Shown: positions 42,649-53,886 of the stretch, in pieces
How the letters are laid out: each line of letters starts with the position of its first letter
How positions within the stretch are numbered: the stretch's first letter is position 1
Assembly: GCF_000428125.1 (NCBI RefSeq)
Contig: NZ_ATZI01000001.1
Location: forward strand, 186,001 to 250,000
Length of the DNA: 64,000 nucleotides
Direction of reading: 5' to 3'
Source: Bacteroides graminisolvens DSM 19988 = JCM 15093
Lineage (GTDB): Bacteria; Bacteroidota; Bacteroidia; Bacteroidales; Bacteroidaceae
The notes under the pieces: model-generated
Told to the model about the DNA's origin: nothing
Databases searched by the model: none
Seen by the model: only the letters and a program-made list of their open reading frames with translations
Made by a program: the position numbers and the translations under genes

Positions 42649-42686
42649 CTACGTTGTAGCTATAAGAGTATACAGCTATAACGTAG
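42649..42686 (-). terminator. Probable terminator of leuS-yitT-rdgB operon
   Basis: Outer arms CTACGTT/AACGTAG and inner TAGCT/AGCTA form a 38-nt imperfect hairpin. On the minus strand it is followed by TGTGCTTTTTAG. Confidence 0.6.
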
Positions 42687-42720
42687 TAAGTAAAGGGTAA
42701 TAAAGTATGTGATTACTATT

Positions 42721-43317
42721 TTAGACGTTGGTATCGGTTAGGCTAGCCAAGAATTCACAAAGCTTGTCGACCGCCAGAGCACGGTGGCTTATTTTGTTTT
42801 TCACTTCGCTGCCCAATTCTGCGAAGGTTTGGTGGTAACCTTCGGGCATAAAGATAGGATCGTAGCCGAAGCCTGCTTCTCCCCTCTTCTCGGTCGTTAT
42901 TTGGCCGCGGATGATTCCTTCAAAAAGGTATTTCTTACCGTCTAAAATAAGCGATATGGCGGTACGAAATTGTGCACTACGATCTTGCTTGTCTTTCATC
43001 AGGCGAAGTACTTTCTCCATATTGGCCTGCGAATTCTTATCTTCTCCTGCGTAACGAGCCGAGTATACACCCGGTTCATTGTTAAGAGCAGCTATTTCAA
43101 GTCCGGTATCATCGGCAAAACAATCCATGTGGTAATGGTTGTAAATGTACTCAGACTTTAAATGAGCGTTGCCTTCGAGCGTATCGGCTGTCTCGGGTAT
43201 ATCTGTGTCACACGCTATGTCTTTCAGGCTTAGAAGCTCTATTTTATGACTTAGTATGTGTGATACTTCTTCGAGTTTATGTGCGTTGTTGGTTGCAAAA
43301 ACCAGTTTTCTCTTCAT
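42721..43317 (-). CDS. rdgB: Non-canonical purine NTP pyrophosphatase (RdgB/HAM1)
   Basis: 198-residue house-cleaning enzyme hydrolysing dITP/ITP and XTP. Start motif [19 protein letters not shown] near 70, GVYSARYAG, and the C-terminal [10 protein letters not shown] are all in place. It is last in leuS-yitT-rdgB, 2 nt after the yitT-like gene, so probably translationally coupled. Confidence 0.93.
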   Translation of the reverse strand: MKRKLVFATNNAHKLEEVSHILSHKIELLSLKDIACDTDIPETADTLEGNAHLKSEYIYNHYHMDCFADDTGLEIAALNNEPGVYSARYAGEDKNSQANMEKVLRLMKDKQDRSAQFRTAISLILDGKKYLFEGIIRGQITTEKRGEAGFGYDPIFMPEGYHQTFAELGSEVKNKISHRALAVDKLCEFLASLTDTNV

Positions 43318-43319
43318 GT

Positions 43320-44201
43320 TTACTTTACTTTAATACGATCAAAGCCTTCACCATATACACCAATAACGGAGCTTTGCGAAATAAAGGCATTGGGATCAAT
43401 GTCTTTCACCAAACGGAATATTTCTATCGATTGACTCTTCTTTGCCAGTACAACGAGTACTTTTACATCATTTTTGCTGTACCATCCGGTGCCATTTAAA
43501 ACGGTTACTCCACGATGTGTATCGGCAATGATGCGATCGGCTATTTGCTGGTATTCTTTCGAAAAGATAAGAAATTGAACCGACTGACGGGCGCTATTCA
43601 CTATCAAATCGAGCACATAGCTGATAACAACCAGGGTTACGAACCCGAATACCACTCTTCGCCAGTCGTTGAATACGAAATAGCAGGATGATATAATAAC
43701 GATGTCGCAATACAGTATCATGCGGCCAAACGTTACATCACGGTATTTGTTTACCACTGCGGCAATGATGTCGGTGCCACCCGTGCTTCCGTTGTTGATA
43801 AAGACAATGCCTAGTCCGGCACCGCACATGGTTGCACCGATAATGCAGGCCATAAAATCTTGTCCCACTCCAATAATTTGTGTATTCCCAATTAATTGTT
43901 GGAAAAACCACAGCAAGAAAGTCAGCATAAAGATGGCGTATGTCGTTTTAATGCTGAACTTGGGACCCAGAATCTTAATAGCGGCAGTCATCAGTATAGC
44001 ATTTATAATGAAATAGCTATACTGAATGGGCACACCGCTGGCATAGTAGATGATGGCCGATACACCGGTTACTCCACCTGTGGTTATTTGATAGGGGAGT
44101 AAGAAGGCCGACCACCCGAATGCGTAGCAAATAAGCCCGATGGTAATAAGAAAATAATCTCTTAACTCTATCAGTACGTCTGATTTGGAGAGCTTGATCA
44201 T
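43320..44201 (-). CDS. YitT family membrane protein
   Basis: 293 residues: five or six hydrophobic segments in the first 205 residues with the family motifs GGVTGVSAI and [16 protein letters not shown], then a cytosolic DUF2179-type domain (about 210-285). Transport or other function is unproven for the family. It lies between leuS (23 nt) and rdgB (2 nt) in one operon. Confidence 0.88.
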   Translation of the reverse strand: MIKLSKSDVLIELRDYFLITIGLICYAFGWSAFLLPYQITTGGVTGVSAIIYYASGVPIQYSYFIINAILMTAAIKILGPKFSIKTTYAIFMLTFLLWFFQQLIGNTQIIGVGQDFMACIIGATMCGAGLGIVFINNGSTGGTDIIAAVVNKYRDVTFGRMILYCDIVIISSCYFVFNDWRRVVFGFVTLVVISYVLDLIVNSARQSVQFLIFSKEYQQIADRIIADTHRGVTVLNGTGWYSKNDVKVLVVLAKKSQSIEIFRLVKDIDPNAFISQSSVIGVYGEGFDRIKVK

Positions 44202-44224
44202 TCTATAAATTATTAAAGATGATA

Positions 44225-47056
44225 TTAAACAACAATATTAACTATTTTCTTCGGAACAACAATCACCTTTTTAGGCGTTTTTCCTTCCGTCCACTTCAAA
44301 GAGCGTTCGTCGGCCAACACAGTTTCCTGAATGGATTCACTGGTAGCGTCAGCAGCAAATTCCATATTGAAACGTGCTTTTCCATTGAAAGAAATGGTGT
44401 AATTAACTACGTCTTCTTTCAGGTAATCTTCATTCCATGAAGGCCATTGTGCATCACAAACAGAACTTTGATTGCCTATGGCTTCCCATAGCTCTTCGCA
44501 AACGTGTGGTGCGAAGGGAGCCAGAACAACGAGTAGGGGAGAAAGCACCTCTTTTTTGTTGCATTTTAAAGTATATAGTTCATTGATACAGATCATGAAA
44601 GCACTAACGGAAGTATTATAAGAGAATTGCTCTATATCCGATGTCACTTTCTTGATGAGCTTGTGCAACGATTTAAGTTCTTCTTTGGTTGCTGCTTCCT
44701 GGTTCACAATAAATTCACCGTCTCTGTTGTAGAATAACGTCCAGAACTTCTTTAGGAAACGGTAGACACCGTCAATACCGTTTGTATCCCATGGCTTTGA
44801 CTGCTCAACCGGACCGAGGAACATTTCGTACATACGAAGCGTGTCGGCACCGTATTTCTCTACAATCATGTCAGGGTTTACCACGTTGAACATTGATTTA
44901 CTCATCTTTTCAACTGCCCATCCGCAAACGTATTTGCCGTCTTCAAGAATAAACTCGGCTGTGGCAAATTCCGGACGCCAGGCTTTGAATGCTTCCAGAT
45001 CAAGTACGTCATTCGACACAATATTCACATCAACGTGAATAGGAGTGGTGTCATACTGGTTCTTCAAATTCAATGAAACAAACGTATTGGTGTCTTTAAT
45101 GCGATACACAAAGTTACTGCGTCCTTGTATCATACCTTGGTTAACCAGCTTTTGGAAAGGCTCCTCCTTTACCGTTACGCCCAAGTCGAACAAGAACTTA
45201 TTCCAGAAACGAGAGTAGATGAGGTGACCGGTGGCATGTTCCGTTCCGCCCACGTATAAGTCTACATTCTGCCAATAACCGTTTACCTGAGGATCAACCA
45301 AACAAGAATGGTTGCGCGGATCCATGTAACGCAAATAGTATGCCGATGATCCGGCAAAGCCCGGCATGGTATTTAACTCCAGCGGGAAAATGGTGGTGTG
45401 ATCTATTCTTTCAACTCCGACTACGGTCTGGTTAACCTCATCCCAAGCCCATTGAGTAGCGTTACCCAACGGCGGTTCACCTGTTTCGGTAGGGAGGAAC
45501 TTAGATACCTCGGGTAATTCCAACGGCAGTTTACTTTCATCGATCATGTAAGGCATGTTGTTCTTGTAGTAAACAGGGAAAGGCTCGCCCCAATAGCGTT
45601 GACGAGAGAAGATGGCATCGCGTAAGCGGAAGTTTACCTTGACTCTTCCCAAGCCGGTTGATCGGATATATTCTTTGGTCTTAGCAATCGCCTCTTTCAC
45701 CGTGAGTCCGTTTAAAACGAGTCCGCCTGCCGCAGCGCCTTCTTTGGGTGAATTGATCATGATTCCTTCCTTGGCGTCAAAGCTCTCTTCACTGATATCA
45801 CAGCCCTCAATAAGCGGGCGAATTTCTAAATTGAAATGTTTGGCAAAGGCATAGTCGCGGCTATCATGCGCGGGTACCGCCATGATGGCTCCCGTACCGT
45901 AACCGGCCAATACGTAATCACTGATCCATACCGGTATGGCTTCGTTTGTTAACGGGTTAATGGCATAACTTCCCGAGAAGACACCGCTAACGCTGCGGTC
46001 GGCAATGCGCTCACGTTCCGTACGTTTTTTGGTACGTTCCAAGTATGCATCTACTTCAGCCTTTTGCTCTGGTGTAGTGAGTTGAGCTACTAACTCGCTT
46101 TCGGGAGCAAGTACCATGAAGGTGACACCAAATACGGTGTCGGCACGGGTCGTGAATATGGTAAATTCAAGATCGCTGTCTTTCACCTTGAAGCGCATCT
46201 CAGCACCTTCAGAGCGACCTATCCAATTACGCTGAGTTTCTTTGAGTGAGTCGGTCCAGTCGATGCCGTCCAGTCCGTCGAGTAACCTTTGTGCATAGGC
46301 AGATACGCGCAAGCACCATTGACGCATAACCTTCTGAATAACAGGGTGTCCGCCACGTTCCGAAACGCCATCAACTACCTCGTCATTGGCCAATACGGTT
46401 CCCAATGCCGGGCACCAGTTAACCATGGTATTGCCCAGGTAAGCAATGCGGTAGTTCATGAGTACTTCTTGCTGCTCTTTTTCGCCCATCTGTTTCCATT
46501 CATCGGCGGTAAAGTGGAGCTCTTCGCTGCAAGCTACGTTTAAGCCTTGGCTTCCGTTTGCTTCAAAAGCTTTCACCAATTCGCCTATAGGCATGGCTTT
46601 CTTCTCGTCGTTGCAATAGAAACTGTTGAACATACGAATAAAAGCCCATTGCGTCCACTGGTAATATTCCGGGTCACAGGTGCGTATTTCGCGGTTCCAA
46701 TCGAACGAGAATCCTATTTTATCAAGCTGTTCTCTGTATCGGTTGATGTTGTTGACGGTTGTGATAGCCGGATGCTGACCGGTTTGTATGGCGTATTGTT
46801 CGGCGGGCAAACCGTAAGCATCGTATCCCATGGGATTGAGAACGTTGAAGCCCTGCAGTCGTTTGTAACGAGCGTAAATATCCGAAGCAATGTACCCCAG
46901 CGGGTGTCCCACATGTAATCCTGCGCCGGAAGGGTAGGGGAACATGTTCAATACATAAAATTTCTTCTTCGATTCATCTTCTGTTACTTGATAGGTTTTT
47001 TGTTCTACCCATCTTTTCTGCCACTTCTTTTCAATCTCCCTGAAATTATAGTCCAT
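44225..47056 (-). CDS. leuS: Leucyl-tRNA synthetase
   Basis: 943-residue class Ia synthetase. HIGH motif as HVGH at 48-51, editing (CP1) domain in the middle with the Thr-rich [12 protein letters not shown]-like stretch ([10 protein letters not shown]), and KMSKS intact in EKMSKSMFN near residue 715. Anticodon-binding and C-terminal domains follow. First gene of the operon leuS-yitT-rdgB, driven by a good -33/-7 promoter. Confidence 0.97.
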   Translation of the reverse strand: MDYNFREIEKKWQKRWVEQKTYQVTEDESKKKFYVLNMFPYPSGAGLHVGHPLGYIASDIYARYKRLQGFNVLNPMGYDAYGLPAEQYAIQTGQHPAITTVNNINRYREQLDKIGFSFDWNREIRTCDPEYYQWTQWAFIRMFNSFYCNDEKKAMPIGELVKAFEANGSQGLNVACSEELHFTADEWKQMGEKEQQEVLMNYRIAYLGNTMVNWCPALGTVLANDEVVDGVSERGGHPVIQKVMRQWCLRVSAYAQRLLDGLDGIDWTDSLKETQRNWIGRSEGAEMRFKVKDSDLEFTIFTTRADTVFGVTFMVLAPESELVAQLTTPEQKAEVDAYLERTKKRTERERIADRSVSGVFSGSYAINPLTNEAIPVWISDYVLAGYGTGAIMAVPAHDSRDYAFAKHFNLEIRPLIEGCDISEESFDAKEGIMINSPKEGAAAGGLVLNGLTVKEAIAKTKEYIRSTGLGRVKVNFRLRDAIFSRQRYWGEPFPVYYKNNMPYMIDESKLPLELPEVSKFLPTETGEPPLGNATQWAWDEVNQTVVGVERIDHTTIFPLELNTMPGFAGSSAYYLRYMDPRNHSCLVDPQVNGYWQNVDLYVGGTEHATGHLIYSRFWNKFLFDLGVTVKEEPFQKLVNQGMIQGRSNFVYRIKDTNTFVSLNLKNQYDTTPIHVDVNIVSNDVLDLEAFKAWRPEFATAEFILEDGKYVCGWAVEKMSKSMFNVVNPDMIVEKYGADTLRMYEMFLGPVEQSKPWDTNGIDGVYRFLKKFWTLFYNRDGEFIVNQEAATKEELKSLHKLIKKVTSDIEQFSYNTSVSAFMICINELYTLKCNKKEVLSPLLVVLAPFAPHVCEELWEAIGNQSSVCDAQWPSWNEDYLKEDVVNYTISFNGKARFNMEFAADATSESIQETVLADERSLKWTEGKTPKKVIVVPKKIVNIVV

Positions 47057-47117
47057 AGCTATCTAACTTTATAGTGTGATATTGATTTATATTTTCAATG
47101 TTTCTTATTGTAGGTGG

Positions 47118-47147
47118 CAAATTTACACGTTTATTTTCAGATAACAA
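47118..47147 (-). promoter_or_regulatory. leuS promoter (TTG-N19-TAAATTTG)
   Basis: On the minus strand TTG (47145-47147) and TAAATTTG (47118-47125) are spaced by 19 bp, a full match to the Bacteroides consensus. Confidence 0.68.
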
Positions 47148-47190
47148 GGTTGCTCGCTTATTTAGTTTTTTTTTAAAAGATGATAAGAGG

Positions 47191-47237
47191 TTGAAAGAAT
47201 ACAAAGATAAATACCTAACTTTGTTAGTGATTACTAA
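47191..47237 (+). promoter_or_regulatory. mutS promoter with a small inverted repeat over +1
   Basis: TTG at 47191-47193, 22-bp spacer, TAACTTTG at 47216-47223, then TTAGT-GATT-ACTAA (47224-47237) across the expected start. Confidence 0.5.
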
Positions 47238-47257
47238 TTACGTAAAGGAGGACAATT

Positions 47258-49873
47258 GTGAATCAAGATATTGAATTGACCCCCATGATGAAACAGTTTC
47301 TGGATTTAAAAGCCAAACATCCGGATGCTGTGATGTTATTCAGGTGCGGTGACTTTTATGAAACTTATTCGACAGATGCGGTTATTGCATCTGATATTTT
47401 GGGCATTACCCTGACAAAACGTGCCAACGGAAAAGGCAAAACCATTGAAATGGCAGGCTTCCCCCATCATGCGCTGGATACTTATTTGCCTAAGTTGATC
47501 AGGGCAGGGAAGAGGGTGGCTATTTGCGATCAGCTGGAAGATCCTAAAACGACCAAGAAGTTGGTGAAAAGAGGTATCACAGAGCTGGTGACTCCCGGTG
47601 TTTCCATCAATGATAACATACTGAATTACAAAGAGAATAACTTCCTGGCGGCTGTGCATTTCGGAAAGCCTTCTTGCGGAGTGGCTTTCTTGGATATATC
47701 GACCGGCGAATTTCTGACGGCAGAAGGTCCGTTTGATTACATTGATAAATTATTGAATAACTTCGGACCCAAGGAAATTTTATTTGAACGAGGCAAACGA
47801 CCGATGTTTGAAGGTAATTTCGGTAGCCGGTTTTTTACGTTTGAGCTAGACGACTGGGTGTTTACAGATACTGCTGCGCGTGAAAAGCTTTTAAAGCATT
47901 TCGAAACCAAGAATCTGAAGGGTTTTGGTGTGGAACATCTCAAGAACGGTATCATAGCAGCAGGTGCTATTTTGCAGTATCTGGAGATGACGCAGCATAC
48001 GCAAATAGGGCACATTACTTCGCTTGCCAGAATTGAAGAAGATAAATATGTTCGCTTGGATAAGTTCACGGTGCGTAGCTTGGAACTTATTTCAAGTATG
48101 AACGACGGCGGAAGCAGTTTGCTTCATGTGATTGATAAAACAATCAGTCCTATGGGAGCGCGCTTGCTGAAACGGTGGTTGGTTTTTCCTTTAAAAGACG
48201 AGAAGCCCATAAACGACCGCCTGAACGTGGTTGAATATTTCTTCCGACAGCCGGAATTCAAAGAATTGGTTGAGGAGCAGCTTCACTTGGTGGGCGATTT
48301 GGAACGTATTATTTCTAAAGTGGCCGTGGGGCGTGTTTCTCCTCGTGAAGTAGTGCAGTTAAAAATTGCTCTTCAGGCTATTGAACCCATTAAAAATGCT
48401 TGTCTGGAAGCCGACAATGCCAGCTTGAACAGCATTGGCGAGCAACTGAATTTGTGTTTGTCTATTCGTAGCAGAATTGATAAGGAAATAAATAATGATC
48501 CTCCTTTGTTAATCAATAAAGGGGGTGTGGTGAAAGAAGGCGTTGACCCTCAACTGGATGAGTTGCGTAAAATAGCTTATTCGGGTAAGGATTACCTGCT
48601 GCAAATTCAGCAGCGTGAGAGTGAGCTGACGGGTATACCCAGCTTGAAGATAGCCTTTAATAGTGTATTTGGTTACTACATTGAGGTACGTAACATTCAC
48701 AAAGATAAGGTGCCTCAGGAGTGGATCAGAAAGCAAACCTTGGTTAATGCAGAACGCTACATCACGCAAGAGTTGAAGGAGTACGAAGAGAAGATATTGG
48801 GTGCCGAAGACAAGATTCTTGTGTTGGAAACTAAGTTGTACAATGAACTGGTTTTGGCTTTGGCGGAGTTTATTCCGGCTATACAAATCAATGCCAATCA
48901 GATTGCGCGACTGGATTGTTTGCTCTCATTTGCCAATGTGGCGAAGATGAATAACTATATTCGTCCGGTGATTGAAGACAATGATGTGCTCGACATCCAT
49001 CAGGGAAGGCATCCCGTTATTGAAAAGCAGCTTCCTTTGGGTGAAAAATACATAGCCAATGATGTGATGCTTGATTCGCAATCGCAGCAGATCATTATTA
49101 TTACCGGTCCTAACATGGCTGGTAAATCGGCCTTACTGAGGCAGACGGCGCTGATTACGTTGTTGGCTCAAATAGGTTCTTTTGTTCCGGCGGAAAGTGC
49201 TCACATTGGTCTGGTTGATAAAATATTCACGCGTGTGGGGGCTAGCGATAATATCTCGGTGGGAGAGTCTACGTTCATGGTTGAAATGAATGAAGCGGCC
49301 GATATATTGAATAATGTGTCGTCACGCAGTTTGGTTTTATTTGATGAGCTGGGTAGGGGAACTTCCACCTACGACGGTATTTCCATTGCCTGGGCTATTG
49401 TGGAGTATATTCATGAACACCCTAAGGCTAAGGCTCGCACGCTTTTTGCCACCCATTATCACGAATTGAATGAGATGGAAAAATCATTCAAACGAATTAA
49501 GAATTACAATGTTTCCGTGAAGGAAGTTGATAACAGAGTGATTTTTCTGCGCAAGCTGGAGCGGGGTGGGAGTGAGCACTCTTTTGGTATTCACGTGGCT
49601 AAAATGGCCGGAATGCCCAAGAGTATTGTGAAGCGGGCCGATGATATTTTACATCAGTTGGAGAGCGATAACCGCAAACAGGGTATTTCGGGCAAACCGT
49701 TGGCTGAGGTCAGTGAGAAAAGGGAAGGGGTGCAGCTTAATTTCTTCCAGCTTGATGATCCGGTGCTGTGTCAGATACGAGATGAAATACTGAATATCGA
49801 CGTCAACAACCTCACTCCGCTTGAGGCGTTGAATAAGTTGAGTGACATTAAAAAAATCGTAAGAGGTAAGTGA
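47258..49873 (+). CDS. mutS: DNA mismatch repair protein MutS
   Basis: 871-residue mismatch sensor. N-terminal mismatch-binding motif GDFYETY (Phe-Tyr-Glu) near residue 32, lever and clamp domains, Walker A GPNMAGKS at about 617-624, Walker B-type [14 protein letters not shown], and THYHEL. The start is a GTG at 47258 preceded by AAAGGAGG at 7-nt spacing, an unusually strong Shine-Dalgarno match for this phylum; the next in-frame ATG would remove conserved residues. Single-gene unit, divergent from leuS. Confidence 0.96.
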   Translation: MNQDIELTPMMKQFLDLKAKHPDAVMLFRCGDFYETYSTDAVIASDILGITLTKRANGKGKTIEMAGFPHHALDTYLPKLIRAGKRVAICDQLEDPKTTKKLVKRGITELVTPGVSINDNILNYKENNFLAAVHFGKPSCGVAFLDISTGEFLTAEGPFDYIDKLLNNFGPKEILFERGKRPMFEGNFGSRFFTFELDDWVFTDTAAREKLLKHFETKNLKGFGVEHLKNGIIAAGAILQYLEMTQHTQIGHITSLARIEEDKYVRLDKFTVRSLELISSMNDGGSSLLHVIDKTISPMGARLLKRWLVFPLKDEKPINDRLNVVEYFFRQPEFKELVEEQLHLVGDLERIISKVAVGRVSPREVVQLKIALQAIEPIKNACLEADNASLNSIGEQLNLCLSIRSRIDKEINNDPPLLINKGGVVKEGVDPQLDELRKIAYSGKDYLLQIQQRESELTGIPSLKIAFNSVFGYYIEVRNIHKDKVPQEWIRKQTLVNAERYITQELKEYEEKILGAEDKILVLETKLYNELVLALAEFIPAIQINANQIARLDCLLSFANVAKMNNYIRPVIEDNDVLDIHQGRHPVIEKQLPLGEKYIANDVMLDSQSQQIIIITGPNMAGKSALLRQTALITLLAQIGSFVPAESAHIGLVDKIFTRVGASDNISVGESTFMVEMNEAADILNNVSSRSLVLFDELGRGTSTYDGISIAWAIVEYIHEHPKAKARTLFATHYHELNEMEKSFKRIKNYNVSVKEVDNRVIFLRKLERGGSEHSFGIHVAKMAGMPKSIVKRADDILHQLESDNRKQGISGKPLAEVSEKREGVQLNFFQLDDPVLCQIRDEILNIDVNNLTPLEALNKLSDIKKIVRGK

Positions 49874-49890
49874 TTTACCTCTTACGATTT
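49854..49890 (+). terminator. Terminator of mutS
   Basis: Perfect 16-bp arms AAATCGTAAGAGGTAA (49854-49869) and TTACCTCTTACGATTT (49875-49890) around GTGAT, which contains the mutS stop codon. Confidence 0.82.
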
Positions 49891-49916
49891 GAATATTATA
49901 AGCAGGAAGAAGAGCT

Positions 49917-50771
49917 TTATTTCTTTAAAGTATAGCTTTTACCCATCTGATCCAGTTTCTTTCCGTTGAAGATAACGGCAAGTCCTATGATGACAAATGG
50001 TATGCTTAACCATTGTCCCATATTCAATGACATACCGTCTTCAAAGCTCACCTGATTCTCTTTCAGGAATTCTATAAAGAAGCGGAAAGTGAATATCAAC
50101 GTCAGGCAGAGACCGAAGAAGAAGCCCCTGTGAAGCTTTTTGCTATATTTCTTATACAGATAAATGTGTATAAGGAAGAATATAAAATAAGCTATGGCTT
50201 CGTACAGCTGAGCCGGATGTCGGGGTTGCATGTCTTCACGTTCAAATACAAATGCCCAAGGCACATCAGTCACTTTACCTATGATTTCGGAATTCATCAG
50301 GTTGGCCAAACGGATAAAGCAGGCTGTGATGGGGGTAGCTACAGCTATCATGTCGACTACGTCAATGTAATTGAGCTTTGTTTTGCGGACATAGAGCCAC
50401 AGGGCGATCATAAGTCCTAAGGTTCCTCCGTGGCTTGCCAAACCTTCGTAACCTGTAAATTTCCATCCACCGCCCGGAAGCATTTTGATGGGAAGCAACA
50501 TCTCAACCGGACGAGTGAGGTAGTACTCCGGCTGGTAGAACAAGCAGTGTCCCAGTCGTGCTCCTAGCACAATACCAAAAAAACAGTAAAAGAAAAGAGG
50601 CTCAAATTTGTCTTCACCAATTTTCTTATCACGGTACTGATAATGTACCACAAGGTATGCAAATAAAATGCCTACTGCCCAAAGCAATCCGTAATATCTT
50701 ATGGATATGCCCAATAAATTAAATAGCTCTGGATTGGGGTTCCAGTGAATGGTTGCGAGAAGATGATTCAT
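49917..50771 (-). CDS. lgt: Prolipoprotein diacylglyceryl transferase Lgt
   Basis: 284 residues from the ATG at 50771. Adds diacylglycerol to the lipobox Cys of prolipoproteins in the inner membrane, essential for the many Sus-type lipoproteins of this organism. Seven hydrophobic segments; signatures [33 protein letters not shown] and HPAQLYEA are present. The frame is open to 50975, but the extra 68 residues come from translating the acetyltransferase gene in another frame, so that start is rejected. Last gene of reductase-acetyltransferase-lgt, 2 nt after the acetyltransferase. Confidence 0.94.
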   Translation of the reverse strand: MNHLLATIHWNPNPELFNLLGISIRYYGLLWAVGILFAYLVVHYQYRDKKIGEDKFEPLFFYCFFGIVLGARLGHCLFYQPEYYLTRPVEMLLPIKMLPGGGWKFTGYEGLASHGGTLGLMIALWLYVRKTKLNYIDVVDMIAVATPITACFIRLANLMNSEIIGKVTDVPWAFVFEREDMQPRHPAQLYEAIAYFIFFLIHIYLYKKYSKKLHRGFFFGLCLTLIFTFRFFIEFLKENQVSFEDGMSLNMGQWLSIPFVIIGLAVIFNGKKLDQMGKSYTLKK

Positions 50772-50773
50772 AA

Positions 50774-51355
50774 TTATTTCTCTTTCTGTTGATTTAGTTT
50801 TCTGATAACTCGAGCCGGATTTCCTACAGCAAGGCAATCGGCCGGGATATCTTTGGTTACTACCGAACCGGCTCCAATAACTGTTCGGTCGCCTATGGTT
50901 ACTCCCGGACAGATCGTTGCATGACCGCCTATCCAGCATCGTTCGCCGATGGTGACTGGTTTGCAGTCTTCCCATTGGTCTCTTTCATCAGCATCAAGCG
51001 GGTGCTGAGCGGTGTATATATGTACGCCCGGTGCAATCATGGTGTGGGCACCGATGGTTACTTTGGCTCCATCGAGGATAACAGCTCCGAAATTAATGAA
51101 AACGCTATCTCCAGCATAGATGTGGTCACCGTAGTCACAATGGAAAGGAGGTTCTACATGGAAGTTTTTTGCAGCGTTTGGACAGAGTTCACGAATAACA
51201 TCTTGAAATTTATCTGTATAATACTCTGTTACGTTAAGCTTGTGTAATATTCGTTTGGTACGGATGCGAATGGCAACCATCTCATCGGAATGAGCGTTGT
51301 ATGGCTTTCCGGCAAACATCCTTTCTTTCTCTGTTTCTACTTTATTCATCTGCAT
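50774..51355 (-). CDS. Sugar O-acetyltransferase (Maa/NodL/LacA type)
   Basis: 193 residues. N-terminal Maa-type helical motif ([20 protein letters not shown]), then a left-handed beta-helix of hexapeptide repeats with the active-site His in YTAQHPLD and the [15 protein letters not shown] turns. Acceptor sugar unknown (maltose, galactoside or cell-wall sugar). It lies 4 nt after the reductase gene and 2 nt before lgt, so it is probably co-transcribed. Two ATGs two codons apart leave the exact start open. Confidence 0.88.
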   Translation of the reverse strand: MQMNKVETEKERMFAGKPYNAHSDEMVAIRIRTKRILHKLNVTEYYTDKFQDVIRELCPNAAKNFHVEPPFHCDYGDHIYAGDSVFINFGAVILDGAKVTIGAHTMIAPGVHIYTAQHPLDADERDQWEDCKPVTIGERCWIGGHATICPGVTIGDRTVIGAGSVVTKDIPADCLAVGNPARVIRKLNQQKEK

Positions 51356-51359
51356 TTAG

Positions 51360-52325
51360 TTATTTAAATTTGGCAGCGACGGTTTGGTATGTTTGCATAT
51401 CGATGCCCTTTTCTTCTCCTAATTGAATTACATCGAAAAGCAATCCCTGGACTTCGGAGTTGTGTCCTTTTTCCAAATCTTTTTGCAAAGATGCGGTACT
51501 TTCTGGTGCTAGTTTATCAAGTACTTTGAGGTTATATTGCACTAAATCTTCTTTAAATATGATGCCGAGCTTATTGCCTAGTTCGGCCGTTTCTTGCGAT
51601 AAACCTATAAATGTATTTCTGATTGGACCGGTTTTTTGTACTTCACCCATTGGAACATTGTAATAGGCTCCTGTACACGCCATGGCAGAGATGAATGACC
51701 ATTTAATGAAGGTATCCCGATTGATGTCATCAGATAGATTGGCTTTGATGCCGCTTTCCAATAAATCGGTTTGTACGTTTGCCAAAAGTTCTTGTGAAAC
51801 CTCCGTACCCTGATGAGTCCCGAATACCAAACGGAAGATTTTACCCATTTGGGTTATTTCGCCTAAGTCGGAAACAAACCCTACGATGTAAATGCATCCG
51901 TCAAGTACGGTTACGTCAGGAATCATTTTTTGTAATTTTGGACCTGTTCCGTACACGTTCAAAATGGGAATAACGATGGTATTTTTGTGTGCGGCTTTCT
52001 TTATTAATTCAGTAATAGAATCAATGGAGTACCCTTTTACGCACACAAAAATGACATCGGCTTTCCCTGAATAATCTTCTGCATTACAAGCATGGATGGG
52101 GATATTATGTTGCCCTTTCAAGGTTGACTTTAATTTTAACCCTTCATTGATTATGGCATTTAGATGTTCCCCTCTGGCAATACAAGTAACTTTCTTGTCG
52201 GCTAGCCATAGAAAAGCTGCTATATTTCCACCTACACCTCCTGTACCTACTACGAGATATTCTAATCCTTGTTTTTGTGTGCTTCCGCATTCTGAACAAG
52301 GTTTATTATTATTCGCCTTTTCCAT
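51360..52325 (-). CDS. Ketopantoate reductase-like oxidoreductase (PanE/ApbA fold)
   Basis: 321 residues. NAD(P)-binding motif VVGTGGVGGNIAAFL at about 26-40, VCVKGYSIDS in the first domain, and a helical C-terminal domain with KWSFISAMACTGA, where Lys is the usual catalytic residue. It may make pantoate for CoA synthesis, but the family has other members and no pan genes are adjacent. The N-terminus carries an extra 22 residues with CSEC, not typical of the family. An inverted repeat CTTGCA/TGCAAG lies upstream at 52360-52377. Confidence 0.78.
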   Translation of the reverse strand: MEKANNNKPCSECGSTQKQGLEYLVVGTGGVGGNIAAFLWLADKKVTCIARGEHLNAIINEGLKLKSTLKGQHNIPIHACNAEDYSGKADVIFVCVKGYSIDSITELIKKAAHKNTIVIPILNVYGTGPKLQKMIPDVTVLDGCIYIVGFVSDLGEITQMGKIFRLVFGTHQGTEVSQELLANVQTDLLESGIKANLSDDINRDTFIKWSFISAMACTGAYYNVPMGEVQKTGPIRNTFIGLSQETAELGNKLGIIFKEDLVQYNLKVLDKLAPESTASLQKDLEKGHNSEVQGLLFDVIQLGEEKGIDMQTYQTVAAKFK

Positions 52326-52473
52326 TTTTCCTTTTTTATTTTGTCGTTACTATCATTCGCTTGCATTTTATTGCAAGTGTTACAAATCTATGGATTATTA
52401 ATCTGCATAACAAATTGTAACGGATAAAATTGAATGAAAATTATCGGCAGGAGATGTTTCTTAGCATTGCATT

Positions 52474-53577
52474 TTATACATTGAAACGGAAATGCATTAT
52501 ATCACCGTCTTCAACAATGTATTCTTTTCCTTCAACATTTAGTTTCCCGGCATCGCGTACTGCGGCTTCTGAACCGTATTTAATAAAATCAGCATATTTT
52601 ATAACCTCGGCACGGATGAAGCCTTTCTCAAAATCAGTGTGAATAACACCGGCACATTGAGGTGCTTTACTTCCTTTCAGGTAAGTCCAGGCGCGTACTT
52701 CTTGTACACCTGCTGTGAAATAAGTTTCCAGATTAAGCAATTGGTAGGCCGACTTTATGAGACGGGCCACACCCGATTCTGTTAAGCCTATCTCATTCAA
52801 AAACATCTGACGTTCTTCGTAGGTTTCAAATTCTGCTATTTCCGATTCAATTTTAGCTGCTACAATAAGTATATCTGCATTCTCATCTTTAACAGCTTCG
52901 CGAACCATTTCTACATATTTATTGCCCTTTACTGCACTCTTTTCGTCAACATTACATACATAAAGAACGGGTTTGCTGGTAAGCAGGAATAATTCTTTGG
53001 CTATCTTCTGCTCATCTTTGGTCTCAAACTGAACTGAACGTGCAGATTTGCCTTGCTCCAATGCATCTTTATATTTAAGCAATATGTCGTATGTCATTTT
53101 AGCCAGTTTGTCGCCCCCTGTCTGGGCTTGCTTCTGTACCTTTTGTATCCTGCTTTCTATTGTCTCTAAATCCTTTAATTGCAATTCGTAATCAATTATT
53201 TCTTTGTCTCTTACAGGATTTACACTACCGTCAACATGGGTAACGTTTTCGTCATCAAAGCAACGAAGAACATGAAGAATTGCATCTGTTTCACGAATAT
53301 TTGCCAGGAATTTATTTCCAAGGCCTTCACCTTTGCTTGCTCCTTTTACTAGGCCGGCTATATCAACAATCTCAACGGTAGTAGGCACTATTCGTTGCGG
53401 ATTAACCAATTCTGAGAGCTTGTTTAAGCGTTCATCAGGAACTGTAATTACTCCTACATTAGGTTCAATAGTGCAAAAAGGGAAGTTTGCTGCCTGCGCT
53501 TTGGCATTCGACAAACAATTGAAAAGTGTTGACTTGCCTACATTAGGAAGCCCAACTATACCACATTGTAAAGCCAT
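52474..53577 (-). CDS. ychF: Redox-regulated ATPase/GTPase YchF (Obg family)
   Basis: 367 residues. G1 motif GLPNVGKSTLFN at 7-18, G3 DIAGLVKGAS, a coiled-coil insert (about 130-175), and the C-terminal TGS domain (about 283-366). Ribosome-associated P-loop ATPase conserved in bacteria. It has an exact -7 box (TACTTTTG) at 53618-53625. Single-gene unit. Confidence 0.95.
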   Translation of the reverse strand: MALQCGIVGLPNVGKSTLFNCLSNAKAQAANFPFCTIEPNVGVITVPDERLNKLSELVNPQRIVPTTVEIVDIAGLVKGASKGEGLGNKFLANIRETDAILHVLRCFDDENVTHVDGSVNPVRDKEIIDYELQLKDLETIESRIQKVQKQAQTGGDKLAKMTYDILLKYKDALEQGKSARSVQFETKDEQKIAKELFLLTSKPVLYVCNVDEKSAVKGNKYVEMVREAVKDENADILIVAAKIESEIAEFETYEERQMFLNEIGLTESGVARLIKSAYQLLNLETYFTAGVQEVRAWTYLKGSKAPQCAGVIHTDFEKGFIRAEVIKYADFIKYGSEAAVRDAGKLNVEGKEYIVEDGDIMHFRFNV

Positions 53578-53617
53578 TATTCTATTATTATTCTTTTGTA
53601 TTAAGCAATTAATTGGG

Positions 53618-53625
53618 CAAAAGTA
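53618..53625 (-). promoter_or_regulatory. -7 box (TACTTTTG) of ychF
   Basis: Exact TAnnTTTG match on the minus strand, 41 nt upstream of the ATG. Confidence 0.5.
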
Positions 53626-53651
53626 CTAATTATTCACTGCATTACAAAGAA

Positions 53652-53660
53652 TGTGGATAA
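53652..53660 (-). other. DnaA-box-like site TTATCCACA
   Basis: TGTGGATAA on the plus strand is the exact complement of the strong DnaA box TTATCCACA. It is intergenic and 14 bp from a parS-like palindrome. Confidence 0.45.
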
Positions 53661-53673
53661 CTTCATTGTTGAT

Positions 53674-53689
53674 TGTTCCACGTGAGACA
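53674..53689. other. parS-like site (14 of 16)
   Basis: TGTTCCACGTGAGACA matches the bacterial parS consensus TGTTTCACGTGAAACA at 14 of 16 positions with an intact CACGTG core. It lies between ychF and DUF3836, next to a DnaA-box-like site. Confidence 0.5.
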
Positions 53690-53748
53690 GCAAAAAGATA
53701 GAAATTACTATTCTCTTTCTTTCAGAAAAGAATACGGGTGTATATAAA

Positions 53749-53779
53749 ATAAGGCCATCTTTTTAAAAGACAGCCTTAT
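53749..53779 (-). terminator. Probable terminator of the DUF3836 gene
   Basis: Arms ATAAGGC and GCCTTAT with an inner TCTTTT/AAAAGA stem; on the minus strand it is followed by TTTATAT. A second perfect hairpin, GGGGAGCAG-TCG-CTGCTCCCC at 53804-53824, lies between it and the gene. Confidence 0.6.
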
Positions 53780-53886
53780 GCTAAAGTTTTCTGCAATAGG
53801 ATAGGGGAGCAGTCGCTGCTCCCCCAGAGCTATGATTGAGATTTGTTTGTTAGATATTAGAGAGAATTTATTTGTAGGTAATGTTG

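Noticed and set aside
50772-50975. 68 extra N-terminal codons for Lgt
   Set aside because: They are the acetyltransferase gene read in another frame; the true Lgt start is the ATG at 50771.
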